A DNA stretch of 36,910 nucleotides from Gemmatimonadales bacterium (GTDB lineage: Bacteria > Gemmatimonadota > Gemmatimonadetes > Gemmatimonadales > GWC2-71-9). Every line of letters begins with the position of its first letter. Position 1 is the first letter of the stretch. The position numbers and the translations under genes are program-made. The stretch is taken from the NCBI GenBank assembly GCA_025935995.1, contig JAICUF010000015.1, positions 1 to 36,910 on the forward strand, in the 5' to 3' direction. Shown here in pieces: positions 17,120 to 24,925 of this stretch. The notes under the pieces were generated by a model. That model worked only from the letters and a program-made list of their open reading frames with translations, was not told the origin of the DNA and did not search any database.

Positions 17120-17148
17120 TTGACACCGGCCGCCACCTGCTGAATATT
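17120..17148 (+). promoter_or_regulatory. Likely blaI promoter
   Basis: A perfect TTGACA -35 box lies at 17120-17125. Seventeen bases further is AATATT (17143-17148), an AT-rich -10 candidate in otherwise GC-rich DNA. The -10 lies inside the first palindromic operator, so a bound repressor would block the promoter. The transcript would start about 40 nt before the blaI-like ATG. Confidence 0.5.
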
Positions 17149-17153
17149 CAGCA
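17138..17153. promoter_or_regulatory. BlaI-type operator, copy 1
   Basis: TGCTGAATATTCAGCA is a perfect 16-bp palindrome directly upstream of the BlaI-like gene. BlaI/MecI repressors bind dyads as dimers, and the same TGCTGA-N4-TCAGCA recurs before the target gene at 19875, so this is probably the autoregulatory operator. Confidence 0.7.
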
Positions 17154-17156
17154 CTG

Positions 17157-17172
17157 TGTTGATTTTTCAGCA
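17157..17172. promoter_or_regulatory. BlaI-type operator, copy 2 (degenerate)
   Basis: TGTTGATTTTTCAGCA matches copy 1 at 13 of 16 positions, with centres 19 bp apart. The downstream half-site is intact and the upstream half has one change. Two stacked dimers would fit here, as at known bla/mec operators, where two dyads occur. Confidence 0.55.
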
Positions 17173-17193
17173 TCCATCTCCACCGGATCCCCG

Positions 17194-17577
17194 ATGACGC
17201 CGAGCGCCCCCGTCGCGATGAGCCGCCGTGAGCGGCAGATCATGGACATCCTCTACCGTCGCGGCCGCGCCACCGCCGCCGAGGTGCTGAGCGATCTGCC
17301 CGATCCGCCGTCGTACTCCGCCGTCAGGGCCGCGCTCCGGCTCCTCGAGGACAAGGGGCGCGTCCGGCATCAGCAGGACGGCCAGCGCTACATCTACGCC
17401 CCCACCGTCCCGCGCGACCGCGCCCGCAATTCGGCGCTCACCCACCTCGTCCGAACCTTCTTCGGCGGCAGCGCCGAGCAGGTGGTGAACGCGCTGGTGG
17501 AAGAGGAGAAGCTGTCGCCCGCAGAGCTCGACCGGCTTGCCGGCCTCATCGAGCGGGCCCGCCAGGAGGGAACGTGA
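17194..17577 (+). CDS. blaI: BlaI/MecI/CopY family transcriptional repressor
   Basis: This is a 127-residue protein. SRRERQIMDILYRRGRATAAEVLSDL and SYSAVRAALRLLEDKGRVRHQQDGQRYIYAP are the winged helix-turn-helix, followed by a short helical dimerisation region (LTHLVRTFFGGSAEQVVNAL). Family members bind palindromic operators and are inactivated by proteolysis when the partner M56 sensor is triggered. ATG at 17194 was chosen because MTPSAPVAMSRRE is the first start after the operators; the ATG at 17218 (MSRRE) is an alternative. Its TGA overlaps the GTG of the sensor gene (GTGA), so translation is coupled. The blaI name denotes the family. Beta-lactam sensing is not implied. Confidence 0.9.
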   Translation: MTPSAPVAMSRRERQIMDILYRRGRATAAEVLSDLPDPPSYSAVRAALRLLEDKGRVRHQQDGQRYIYAPTVPRDRARNSALTHLVRTFFGGSAEQVVNALVEEEKLSPAELDRLAGLIERARQEGT

Positions 17578-19817
17578 CCACCGCGCTCATCGCCTGGACC
17601 CTCAAGGGGTCCCTCATCCTGCTCGTCGCCTTTGCCGTGACGCGCCTCATGCGTCATGCCTCCGCCGCCGCGCGCCACCTCGTGTGGACCCTGGCCCTCG
17701 CGGGCGTCCTGGCCCTGCCCCTCCTCGGCGCGATCCTCCCCGCCTGGCGGATCGACGGCCTCTCCCGGGTCGCGGCCCCCGCGGCACCGTCCGCCTCGCC
17801 CGCCCCGCCCGCCCTCGCCTTCGCCTTCAAGGCGATCGAGCGCACCGGCGACGTCGTCCCTGCCGGGTCCACGCGCTACGACATCGTCCCGGTACGGCCC
17901 GCGATCGACTGGATCCGCGTGCTGCCGCTCATCTGGATGGCGGGCGCCGCCCTCGTCCTCCTTCGCCTCCTGGCCGGCCTCGCCGGCGTGTGGTGGCTCG
18001 GCCGCCACGCACGCATGATGACCGACGCGCGCTGGCTCCATGCCGCGCACTCGATCGCGAGCCGGCTCGGTCTCGGTCGCGGCGTCACGCTCCTTCAGGG
18101 CGATCGCGGCACGGTGCCGATGACGTGGGGCGTGCTGCAGCCGGTGGTCTGGCTCCCGGCCGACGCGGATACGTGGGACGACGAGCGCCGGACGGTGGTG
18201 CTCGCGCACGAGCTGGCCCACGTGCGCCGGCGCGACGCGCTCACCCAGTGGATCGCGCACCTGGCACTCGCCGGCAACTGGTTCAACCCGCTCGCCTGGG
18301 TCGCCATGAAGCGCTTCCGCGACGAGCGCGAGCGCGCCTGCGACGACGCCGTCATCGGCCTGGGCACCCTGCCGAGCGCGTATGCGGATCACCTGCTCGA
18401 CATCGTGCGCACCCACGGCGCCGCCGGCGGCCCGATGCCCGCCATGGCGATGGCGCGCCGCTCCCAGTTCGAGGGCCGCCTCCTCGCCATCCTCGACGGC
18501 GGCTCCCCCCGCGGCGGCCTCCGCGCCCGCAGCGCGCTCTGGGTCGGCGCGCTTGCCGCCACCGCCCTCGTTCCCATCGCCGCCATCGGCGGCGCCGCGC
18601 CGCGCCCGGTCACAGCGGTCGCACCGGAGCAGTCCGCTCCGACGCCCTCGGCGGCAAACGCGAACGACTCCGCCAAGCCGCCCGCCCCGCCCGCCCGGTC
18701 CGCCTCGTCCGCCGCGGCCCCCAGGCCGCTCCTCACCGACTCCACCCTCCGCCGCGTCATCGCCGCCGCCGCCTCGATGACCGACGACGGCGAGCGCGCC
18801 GACGTCCTCCGCGCCGTCCTGCGCCATCCGAAGCTGGATCGCGCTGACGTGGCCGCGCTCCTCAAGGCCACCCGGTCGATGACCTCCGACGGCGATCGGG
18901 CCGACGTGCTCCGCGCCGCCATTCCCCGGGTGGCGTTCGACGACCCCGCCCAGCGGGCGGCCTTCTTCGACAGCGTCTCGCGGTTCGCCTCCGACGGCGA
19001 CCGGAAGGACGTCCTCGCCGCCGCCTTCGATGCGGCGCCGCTGAGCGACGCGCCCGTGCGCGCGGCGTTCGTCTCGGCCATCGCCCCCATCACGTCGGAT
19101 GGCGACAAGGCCGACCTGCTCGTGCATCTCCTCGGCCGCACCCGCCTCGAGCCCGCGGCGCTGGCGGATGTCATCCGGAGCACCCGCTCCATCGCGTCCG
19201 ACGGCGACAAGGCGCGCGTCCTCATGACGGCGATCGCGCATCAGCCGATCGACGACGACGCGCGCGCCGCCATCGTGACGGCGGCCCAGTCGATCGCGAG
19301 CGACGGCGACCGCGGCACCGTCCTCCGCGCCATCCTGCCCGGCGGGGCGAACACGGCCACGAGCGCGAGCAGCATCACGAGCTCCATGATGCCGGTCGCG
19401 GGCAGCGGCGCCCGCGAGCAGCACTCGCAGCCGACCGTCGCGACCACCGCGGAGACCCGCGTCATCAACGGCACCCGCCGCTGGACCACCGACCTCGAGC
19501 TGAACGGCACCCACGGCGGCAGCCCGAGCTACGAAGTCCGGATCACCGCCCGGAAGGCCCTCGTGGATGCCGGTGCGCGGCACCTGGTCGGGTTCGAGCC
19601 GGGCGGTTCGCTCGAAATCGAGCACACCGTGCATCCCGACCCCGAGAATCCGGGCGTCACCGTCACCACGGTGCGCACGGCGAAGATCCGTCCCGCCGGC
19701 GGCGGGCGGTTCACCTATGACTACCGGATCGACGGCGTGTCGCATGCGTGGGACGACGCCGCTCAGCAGTGGCTCGACATGGTGGTGGCGCGGTGGGCCG
19801 GCGGCCAGTTGAAGTAG
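17574..19817 (+). CDS. BlaR1-like M56 metallopeptidase with SDGDK-repeat extension
   Basis: This is a 747-residue membrane protein with a GTG start. TM segments lie at about 3-24, 36-57 and 112-137, and a fourth at about 320-342. The zinc protease motif HELAH is at 212-216, with E253-x2-C-D-D as the downstream ligand region, as in M56 sensors that trigger BlaI cleavage. It lacks a penicillin-binding sensor domain. Instead, after a Pro/Ala-rich linker (350-390), six repeats of 34-35 residues follow, each opening with a form of S-x-x-S-D-G-D-K/R-x-x-V-L (for example at 401, 435, 470, 505, 539 and 573). A beta-rich domain (about 625-747) contains LVGFEPGGSLEIE, FTYDYRIDGVSHAWDDAAQQ and WLDMVVARW. 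The extension probably lies in the periplasm. The gene ends 95 nt before a secreted protein made of the same modules. Confidence 0.85.
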   Translation: MTTALIAWTLKGSLILLVAFAVTRLMRHASAAARHLVWTLALAGVLALPLLGAILPAWRIDGLSRVAAPAAPSASPAPPALAFAFKAIERTGDVVPAGSTRYDIVPVRPAIDWIRVLPLIWMAGAALVLLRLLAGLAGVWWLGRHARMMTDARWLHAAHSIASRLGLGRGVTLLQGDRGTVPMTWGVLQPVVWLPADADTWDDERRTVVLAHELAHVRRRDALTQWIAHLALAGNWFNPLAWVAMKRFRDERERACDDAVIGLGTLPSAYADHLLDIVRTHGAAGGPMPAMAMARRSQFEGRLLAILDGGSPRGGLRARSALWVGALAATALVPIAAIGGAAPRPVTAVAPEQSAPTPSAANANDSAKPPAPPARSASSAAAPRPLLTDSTLRRVIAAAASMTDDGERADVLRAVLRHPKLDRADVAALLKATRSMTSDGDRADVLRAAIPRVAFDDPAQRAAFFDSVSRFASDGDRKDVLAAAFDAAPLSDAPVRAAFVSAIAPITSDGDKADLLVHLLGRTRLEPAALADVIRSTRSIASDGDKARVLMTAIAHQPIDDDARAAIVTAAQSIASDGDRGTVLRAILPGGANTATSASSITSSMMPVAGSGAREQHSQPTVATTAETRVINGTRRWTTDLELNGTHGGSPSYEVRITARKALVDAGARHLVGFEPGGSLEIEHTVHPDPENPGVTVTTVRTAKIRPAGGGRFTYDYRIDGVSHAWDDAAQQWLDMVVARWAGGQLK

Positions 19818-19874
19818 CCGCCGCCTGCCGGGAGGCGTTGACCGCTGCCGACGCGCTCTTCGTGTGCCCTGAAG

Positions 19875-19890
19875 TGCTGAAAAATCAGCA
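19875..19890. promoter_or_regulatory. BlaI-type operator before the SDGDK-repeat secreted protein
   Basis: TGCTGAAAAATCAGCA has the same 6-bp arms as the blaI operator, with four A bases in the middle. It lies 22 nt before the ATG. A TATTCC at 19893-19898 could be a -10, which would place this dyad in the promoter spacer. That promoter is tentative. The operator identity with the blaI site is directly visible. Confidence 0.65.
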
Positions 19891-19912
19891 TCTATTCCAG
19901 AAGGAGAACCCG

Positions 19913-21085
19913 ATGAAGCCCACGCTCTTTGCCGCCGCCCTCTTCGGCGCCGGCGCCGCCGCCGCCCAGCCCCTCGCCTGCCAGGGCGGCTCCGGGACGC
20001 AGATCAGCCGCGTCTCCGAATCCACCGACGGTGGCCGCCAGCACACCCACATGATCTGGTCCGACGGGAAGCGGAGCGTCTCCGTCCTCCTCGACGGCGC
20101 CGTCGAGTTCAGCGACGACGATCGCTCGGTGGCGTCGCTCGAGCCTGGGAGCTCGCTCATCGTGGACGAGCAGATGCGCGGCGAGCCCCTCCGTCACATC
20201 GAGTTCCGGGGTGAAGGCGGTGGCGTGAAGAGCACCTACACCGTGAACGGCGTACCGCGCGCCGACGACGACGCCGACCGGCAGAGCTGGCTCGCGCGCA
20301 TCCTGCCCGAGCTGATCCGCGAGCAGGGGCTCAACGCGGGCCCGCGGGCCGAGCGGATCCTCCGGAAGGAAGGGCCCGACGGGCTGCTCGCCGAGAGCCG
20401 CCGGATCCGGAGCGACGGAGTGAAGCGGGTCTATCTCTCCGTCCTCTTCGACAAGGCGCGGCTCACGCCCGCGCAGCACGTCGCCGCACTCCGCATCATC
20501 GAGCGCGAGATCAGCTCCGACGGCGACAAGGCGAGCCTCCTCCGGTCGCTGGCGGGCTCGCTCGACATCGCGGCTGCCCCGATCCGGGACGGCTATTTCG
20601 CTGCCGCGTCCTCCATCTCCTCCGACGGCGACCGCCGGCTGGTCCTCCTGGCCGCCCTCCCCCGCGCCCGCACCGACGCCGCCGCGCTGACCGCGCTCCT
20701 CGTGTCCGCCGCACCGATCAGCTCCGACGGCGACAAGTCGAACGTCCTCGTGCGCTCCGCCGATGCCCCCGCGCTCGACGCACCCTCGGCGCGCGATGCC
20801 TGGTTCCGGGCGGCGGGGAGCGTGTCGTCCGACGGCGACCGCGCGCGCGCCCTCCTGGCCGTGCTGTCGCGCGAGAGCGAGCGGAGCGACATCGCCGTCG
20901 CCGCGCTCGAGTCGGCGCGGCACATCTCGTCCGACGGCGACAAGACGCGCGTGCTGCTCGCGGTCTCGCCGGAGCGGATGCACGATGCGCAGGTGGCGGC
21001 GGCCTACGACGCCGCGCTCGACAGCATCTCGTCCGACGGCGACCATCGCCGCGCGGAGCAGCACGTGCGCTCGGCGCGCCCGTGA
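19913..21085 (+). CDS. Secreted SDGDK-repeat protein, likely BlaI-regulated
   Basis: This is a 390-residue protein with ATG at 19913 and AAGGAG 6 nt upstream. The signal peptide ends near AAAAQP (about residue 19). Residues about 25-135 are beta-rich and contain LEPGSSLIVDE, STYTVNGVPRADDDADRQ and WLARILPELI, matching the C-terminal domain of the BlaR1-like protein. A helical stretch and then seven repeats follow with SDG at 167, 202, 237, 271, 306, 340 and 374, a period of 34-35 residues. No catalytic motif is visible. The repeats are probably paired helices. It shares the operator of blaI, so it is a likely regulon target, and its stop overlaps the GTG of the DUF5916 gene. I know similar repeat proteins in Acidobacteria and Gemmatimonadota only as uncharacterised. 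Confidence 0.8.
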   Translation: MKPTLFAAALFGAGAAAAQPLACQGGSGTQISRVSESTDGGRQHTHMIWSDGKRSVSVLLDGAVEFSDDDRSVASLEPGSSLIVDEQMRGEPLRHIEFRGEGGGVKSTYTVNGVPRADDDADRQSWLARILPELIREQGLNAGPRAERILRKEGPDGLLAESRRIRSDGVKRVYLSVLFDKARLTPAQHVAALRIIEREISSDGDKASLLRSLAGSLDIAAAPIRDGYFAAASSISSDGDRRLVLLAALPRARTDAAALTALLVSAAPISSDGDKSNVLVRSADAPALDAPSARDAWFRAAGSVSSDGDRARALLAVLSRESERSDIAVAALESARHISSDGDKTRVLLAVSPERMHDAQVAAAYDAALDSISSDGDHRRAEQHVRSARP

Positions 21086-23673
21086 TCGCGGCGTTCCTGT
21101 TCGTGCTGGCCGCCGCACAGCAGCAGCCGGCTCCGCCGCGAAGCATCGCGGCCGTGCGCGTGGATGCGGCGCCGGTGATCGACGGCCGGCTCGAGCCGAT
21201 CTGGTCGACCGCCCCCGCGGCCGCCGGCTTCACCCAGCGGCGGCCCGCCGAGGGCGCGCCGGCGGTGGACAGCACGGAGGTGCGCTTTCTCTATGACGGC
21301 GACGCGCTGTACATCGGCGCGCGCATGTACAGCCGGGATCCCGCGCACATCGAGGCCGCCGTCGCCCGGCGAGATAATACCACCGGGGCCGAGCAGCTCC
21401 GGGTCTCGCTCGATCCGTACCTCGACCGGCGGACGGCCTACACCTTCGGCGTCACCGCCGCGGGCACGCGCCTCGACTGGTATCACCCCGACGACGACGA
21501 GGACACGATCGACGCCTCGTTCGACCCCGTCTGGTCCGCCGCGGTGCACATCGACTCGCTGGGCTGGACGGCGGAGATGCGGATCCCCTTCTCCCAGCTC
21601 CGCTTCAGTCAGCGCGCCATCCAGCGCTGGGGGCTCAACCTGCGCCGCACCGTTCCCGCGCGGAAGGAGCAGGACTACTGGGTCAGGATCCCGCGCTCGG
21701 AGGCGGGCTGGGCCTCGAGGTTCGGCACCCTCACGGGGCTCGACGACGTGCACCCCGCCCGCCACATCGAGCTGCTCCCCTACGTCGCGAGCGACGCGAC
21801 GATGCGCGGCTCGCCCGACCTCGCGAATCCGTTCGATGCGCGCACGCAGGTCGGCGCCAGGGCGGGCGCTGACATGAAGATCGGGATCGGATCGTCCACC
21901 ACCATCGCGGTCACGGCGAATCCCGACTTCGGCCAGGTGGAAGCCGACCCGGCGGAAGTGAACCTGTCGGCGTTCGAGTCGTTCTTCGCCGAGCGCCGGC
22001 CCTTCTTCACCGAGAACCGCCAGCTGCTCGAGGGGAACGGGCCCGCCTACTTCTACTCCCGCCGGATCGGCGGCGCGCCCCGCGGCGAGCTGGCCGACGG
22101 CACCTACAACGACGTGCCCACGACGAGCTCCATCCTGGGCGCGGCCCGAGTCACCAGCCGGTTCGCTTCGGGCGCCACGCTCGGCGCGCTCGCGGCGGTC
22201 ACCGACGACGAGCACGTCCGCACCTTCGACCCTGTGTCGGGCACGTTCGGCACCAGGCCGGCGGCGCCGCTCACCGCCTACGGCGTGCTCCGCGCCCAGC
22301 AGGAAGTCGGCGCCGCGGGCTCCACGATCGGTGTCAGCGCCACCGGCGTCCGCCGCCGGCTCGCCGACGGCGATCCGCTGTCGCCCTACCTCAATCGCAA
22401 CGCCGTCGCCGGGGGGGCCGACTGGCTCCTGCGCTTCGGTCACGGGAACTACGAGCTGTCGGGCCACCTGGGCGGAAGCCGGGTCGAGGGCGACAGTACC
22501 GACATCGCGCGGGTGCAGCAGTCGAGCGCCCGCTACTACCAGCGGCCGGACGCGAACTACGTGGAGCTCGACCCGTCGCGCACCTCGCTCACCGGCTACG
22601 CGGCCGCGCTCACCCTCGCCAAGCGCGGCGGCAAGCACTGGCTGGGCCAGGTGTGGGGCGACGTGCGGAGCCCGGGCTTCGAGATCAACGATGCCGGCCG
22701 CCTGAGCCAGGCCGACCAGATCTACGGCGGCATCCTCGGCGCGTATCAGGAGACGGAGCCGAAGGGAATCTTCCGCGAGTACAGCCTCCAGGCGGAGGCC
22801 GACGCGGCGGTGAACTACGGTGGGGCGCGGACCTTCTCGTTCTACCGGACCGACGCGGCGATCACCTTCCGGAACTACTGGTGGACCAACCTCACGGCGT
22901 GGACGGACCTCCGCGGCCAGAGCGACAAGCTCACGCGCGGCGGCCCGCTGATGCAGACGCCGCGCGACGTCACCGGCATCGTCGAGGTCGGCAACAACCT
23001 GCTGGGCAAGGTGCGCGTGCGCGGCCGGGTCTACTACGGCGACTACGAGCGGGGCGCCTACATCTATCGCATCAGCGGCGGCGTGATCGTGCGGCCGGGG
23101 CCGCGCTGGGAGCTCTCCTTCCTCCCGAACTATCTCCGCGTGCGCGACAACCAGCAGTACGTGACGACGCTCGCCGGCGGCCCCGCCGCGACCTTCGGCA
23201 ACCGCTACGTCTTCGCGACCATCGAGCAGAGCACGATCCTGGCGGAGATCCGGGCCAGCTACGCCTTCACGCCGAACCTGACGCTGGAGCTGTACGCCGA
23301 GCCGTTCGCGTCGAGCGGCCGCTGGAGTGGATTCGGCGAGCTGGCGGCGCCCAGGACCCAGGAGATGCGCCGCTACGGCACCGACGGCACGACCATCGAG
23401 ACCGGCGCCGACGGAAGCCAGACGGTCACGGCCGACGGACAGACCTTCGATCTGCCGAACCGCGACTTCCTGGTGCGCTCGCTCCGGAGCAACGTCGTCC
23501 TCCGCTGGGAGTGGCGGCCGGGAAGCACGCTCTTCCTCGTCTGGCAGCAGGACCGGTTCGGAGACGAGGTGAGCCGGGCCCTCGCCGGCCCGCGCGACGT
23601 GCTCCACGCCTTCGGCACTACGGGGGACAACATCCTGCTCGTCAAGGCGAGCTATTGGCTGTCGGTGAAGTGA
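21082..23673 (+). CDS. DUF5916 family outer-membrane-type protein with CBM9-like N-terminus
   Basis: This is an 863-residue protein with a GTG start overlapping the previous stop (GTGA). A short signal (residues 1-14, ending LAAAQQQ) is followed by a carbohydrate-binding family 9-like domain (about 20-200): PVIDGRLEPIWSTA, VRFLYDGDALYIGARM, AEMRIPFSQLRF. DUF5916 then begins (ANPDFGQVEADPAEVNLSAF, then FFAERRPFFTENRQLL, about 275-315), with a long Tyr-rich beta-barrel-like C-terminus ending in WLSVK. The family is secreted or outer-membrane and has no established function. Translation coupling to the SDGDK protein suggests that both are induced together. Length is typical for DUF5916. Confidence 0.85.
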   Translation: MIAAFLFVLAAAQQQPAPPRSIAAVRVDAAPVIDGRLEPIWSTAPAAAGFTQRRPAEGAPAVDSTEVRFLYDGDALYIGARMYSRDPAHIEAAVARRDNTTGAEQLRVSLDPYLDRRTAYTFGVTAAGTRLDWYHPDDDEDTIDASFDPVWSAAVHIDSLGWTAEMRIPFSQLRFSQRAIQRWGLNLRRTVPARKEQDYWVRIPRSEAGWASRFGTLTGLDDVHPARHIELLPYVASDATMRGSPDLANPFDARTQVGARAGADMKIGIGSSTTIAVTANPDFGQVEADPAEVNLSAFESFFAERRPFFTENRQLLEGNGPAYFYSRRIGGAPRGELADGTYNDVPTTSSILGAARVTSRFASGATLGALAAVTDDEHVRTFDPVSGTFGTRPAAPLTAYGVLRAQQEVGAAGSTIGVSATGVRRRLADGDPLSPYLNRNAVAGGADWLLRFGHGNYELSGHLGGSRVEGDSTDIARVQQSSARYYQRPDANYVELDPSRTSLTGYAAALTLAKRGGKHWLGQVWGDVRSPGFEINDAGRLSQADQIYGGILGAYQETEPKGIFREYSLQAEADAAVNYGGARTFSFYRTDAAITFRNYWWTNLTAWTDLRGQSDKLTRGGPLMQTPRDVTGIVEVGNNLLGKVRVRGRVYYGDYERGAYIYRISGGVIVRPGPRWELSFLPNYLRVRDNQQYVTTLAGGPAATFGNRYVFATIEQSTILAEIRASYAFTPNLTLELYAEPFASSGRWSGFGELAAPRTQEMRRYGTDGTTIETGADGSQTVTADGQTFDLPNRDFLVRSLRSNVVLRWEWRPGSTLFLVWQQDRFGDEVSRALAGPRDVLHAFGTTGDNILLVKASYWLSVK

Positions 23674-23689
23674 TGCTTAACGTGCAGCC

Positions 23690-24091
23690 ATGCCGGCCAG
23701 CTATTCCGGAAAGCTCCTCAGCGAGAAGCTGGGCATCAGGCCCGGGCACCGGGTGGGGCTCGTGCATGCGCCGGCCGATGTCGAGACGATCCTCGGCCCG
23801 CTTCCTGAGGGAGTGACGCTCGGCCGGCGGGCGTCGAAGTCCGCCGGCGTCACCATCCTCTTCTCGACCGCCGCCGACGTCCTCCGCCGCGGCTTTCCTC
23901 GCGTCGCGGCCAGCCTCCCGGACGGCGCCATGGTCTGGGTGGCCTGGCCGAAGAAGAGCTCCGGCCGCGCCACCGATCTCACCGAGAACCTGATCCGCGA
24001 GATCTGCCTCCCGACCGGCTGGGTGGACGTGAAGGTCTGCGCCATCGACGAGACCTGGTCGGGGCTCAAGTTCCTCCGGCGGCGCGCATGA
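23690..24091 (+). CDS. DUF3052 family protein
   Basis: This is a 133-residue cytosolic protein with ATG at 23690. SYSGKLLSEKLGIRPGHRVG, VTILFSTAADVLRRGFPR, GAMVWVAWPKKSSGRATDLTE and CAIDETWSGLKFLRRR are the conserved blocks of DUF3052, a small alpha/beta protein of unknown function common in soil bacteria. The TGA overlaps the methyltransferase ATG (ATGA), so the two are co-translated. Confidence 0.9.
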   Translation: MPASYSGKLLSEKLGIRPGHRVGLVHAPADVETILGPLPEGVTLGRRASKSAGVTILFSTAADVLRRGFPRVAASLPDGAMVWVAWPKKSSGRATDLTENLIREICLPTGWVDVKVCAIDETWSGLKFLRRRA

Positions 24092-24906
24092 GCGGGAACG
24101 TCGACAGCCGGTTCGCGGGCTCGATCCCCGAGCTGTACGACACCTGGCTCGTGCCGCTCATCTTCCAGCCGTACGCGGCGGACCTGGCGGAGCGCGTCCT
24201 GGCACTCGCGCCGGAGCGCATCCTCGAAGTCGCCGCCGGGACCGGCGTCGCGACGCGCGCGATGGCCGCCTCCCTGCCCGCGCGGACGGCGATCACGGCG
24301 ACGGACCTCAACCCGACGATGCTCGACCGCGCGGCGTCCATCGGCACGAGACGGCCGGTCGAGTGGCGCGAGGCCGACGCCGAGCGGCTGCCCTTCGCCG
24401 ACGGCTCCTTCGATGCCGTCGTCTGCCAGTTCGGCGTCATGTTCTTCCCCGACCGCCCGCGCGCCTTTGCCGAGGCGCGGCGCGTGCTCCGGCCGGGCGG
24501 CACGCTGCTCCTGAGCACCTGGGACCGGATCGAGGACAACGAGTTCGCCGACGACGTGACCGCGGCACTCGCGACGCTCTTCCCGTCCGATCCACCTCGC
24601 TTCCTGGCACGGACGCCGCACGGTTACCACGACCCGCGCGCGATCGCGCACGACATCGCCGCCGGCGGCTTCACCTCGCCGGCGCGGATCGATATCGTGA
24701 CTGCGCGGAGCCGGGCGGTGAGCGCCCGCATTCCGGCCCTCGCCTACTGCCAGGGCACCCCGCTCCGGAACGAGATCGAAGCCCTCGACCCCGCCCGCCT
24801 CGGTGAGGCCACCGACGTGGCGGAAGCGGCGATCGCTCGCCGCTTCGGGGCCGGCGACGTGGACGGGAAGATCCAGGCGCTGGTGGTGACGGTGGACTCC
24901 GGCTGA
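24088..24906 (+). CDS. Class I SAM-dependent methyltransferase
   Basis: This is a 272-residue cytosolic enzyme. The SAM-binding motif ILEVAAGTGVATRAMA is at 45-60, an acidic strand end (TATDLNPTM) follows, then ADAERLPFADGSFDAVVCQF and EARRVLRPGGTLLLSTWD, as in UbiE-like methyltransferases. The substrate is not deducible. ATG at 24088 overlaps the DUF3052 stop. It is convergent with the M28 peptidase gene, 19 nt away. Confidence 0.9.
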   Translation: MSGNVDSRFAGSIPELYDTWLVPLIFQPYAADLAERVLALAPERILEVAAGTGVATRAMAASLPARTAITATDLNPTMLDRAASIGTRRPVEWREADAERLPFADGSFDAVVCQFGVMFFPDRPRAFAEARRVLRPGGTLLLSTWDRIEDNEFADDVTAALATLFPSDPPRFLARTPHGYHDPRAIAHDIAAGGFTSPARIDIVTARSRAVSARIPALAYCQGTPLRNEIEALDPARLGEATDVAEAAIARRFGAGDVDGKIQALVVTVDSG

Positions 24907-24925
24907 TCCCCGCTCGATCGGTGCC

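Noticed and set aside
17394-19745. A 783-codon open frame on the minus strand, opposite the M56 gene
   Set aside because: It is a compositional shadow of the plus-strand gene: low-complexity Arg/Gly/Asp text, no domain, and the plus strand has clear M56 motifs.
17574-19817. True penicillin sensor BlaR1
   Set aside because: No transpeptidase-like sensor domain (SxxK, SxN, KTG) is present after TM4. That position is taken by SDGDK repeats and a beta domain.
21004-23607. An 867-codon minus-strand frame opposite the DUF5916 gene
   Set aside because: It shows no recognisable protein features, and the sense strand encodes a coherent secreted protein over the same bases.
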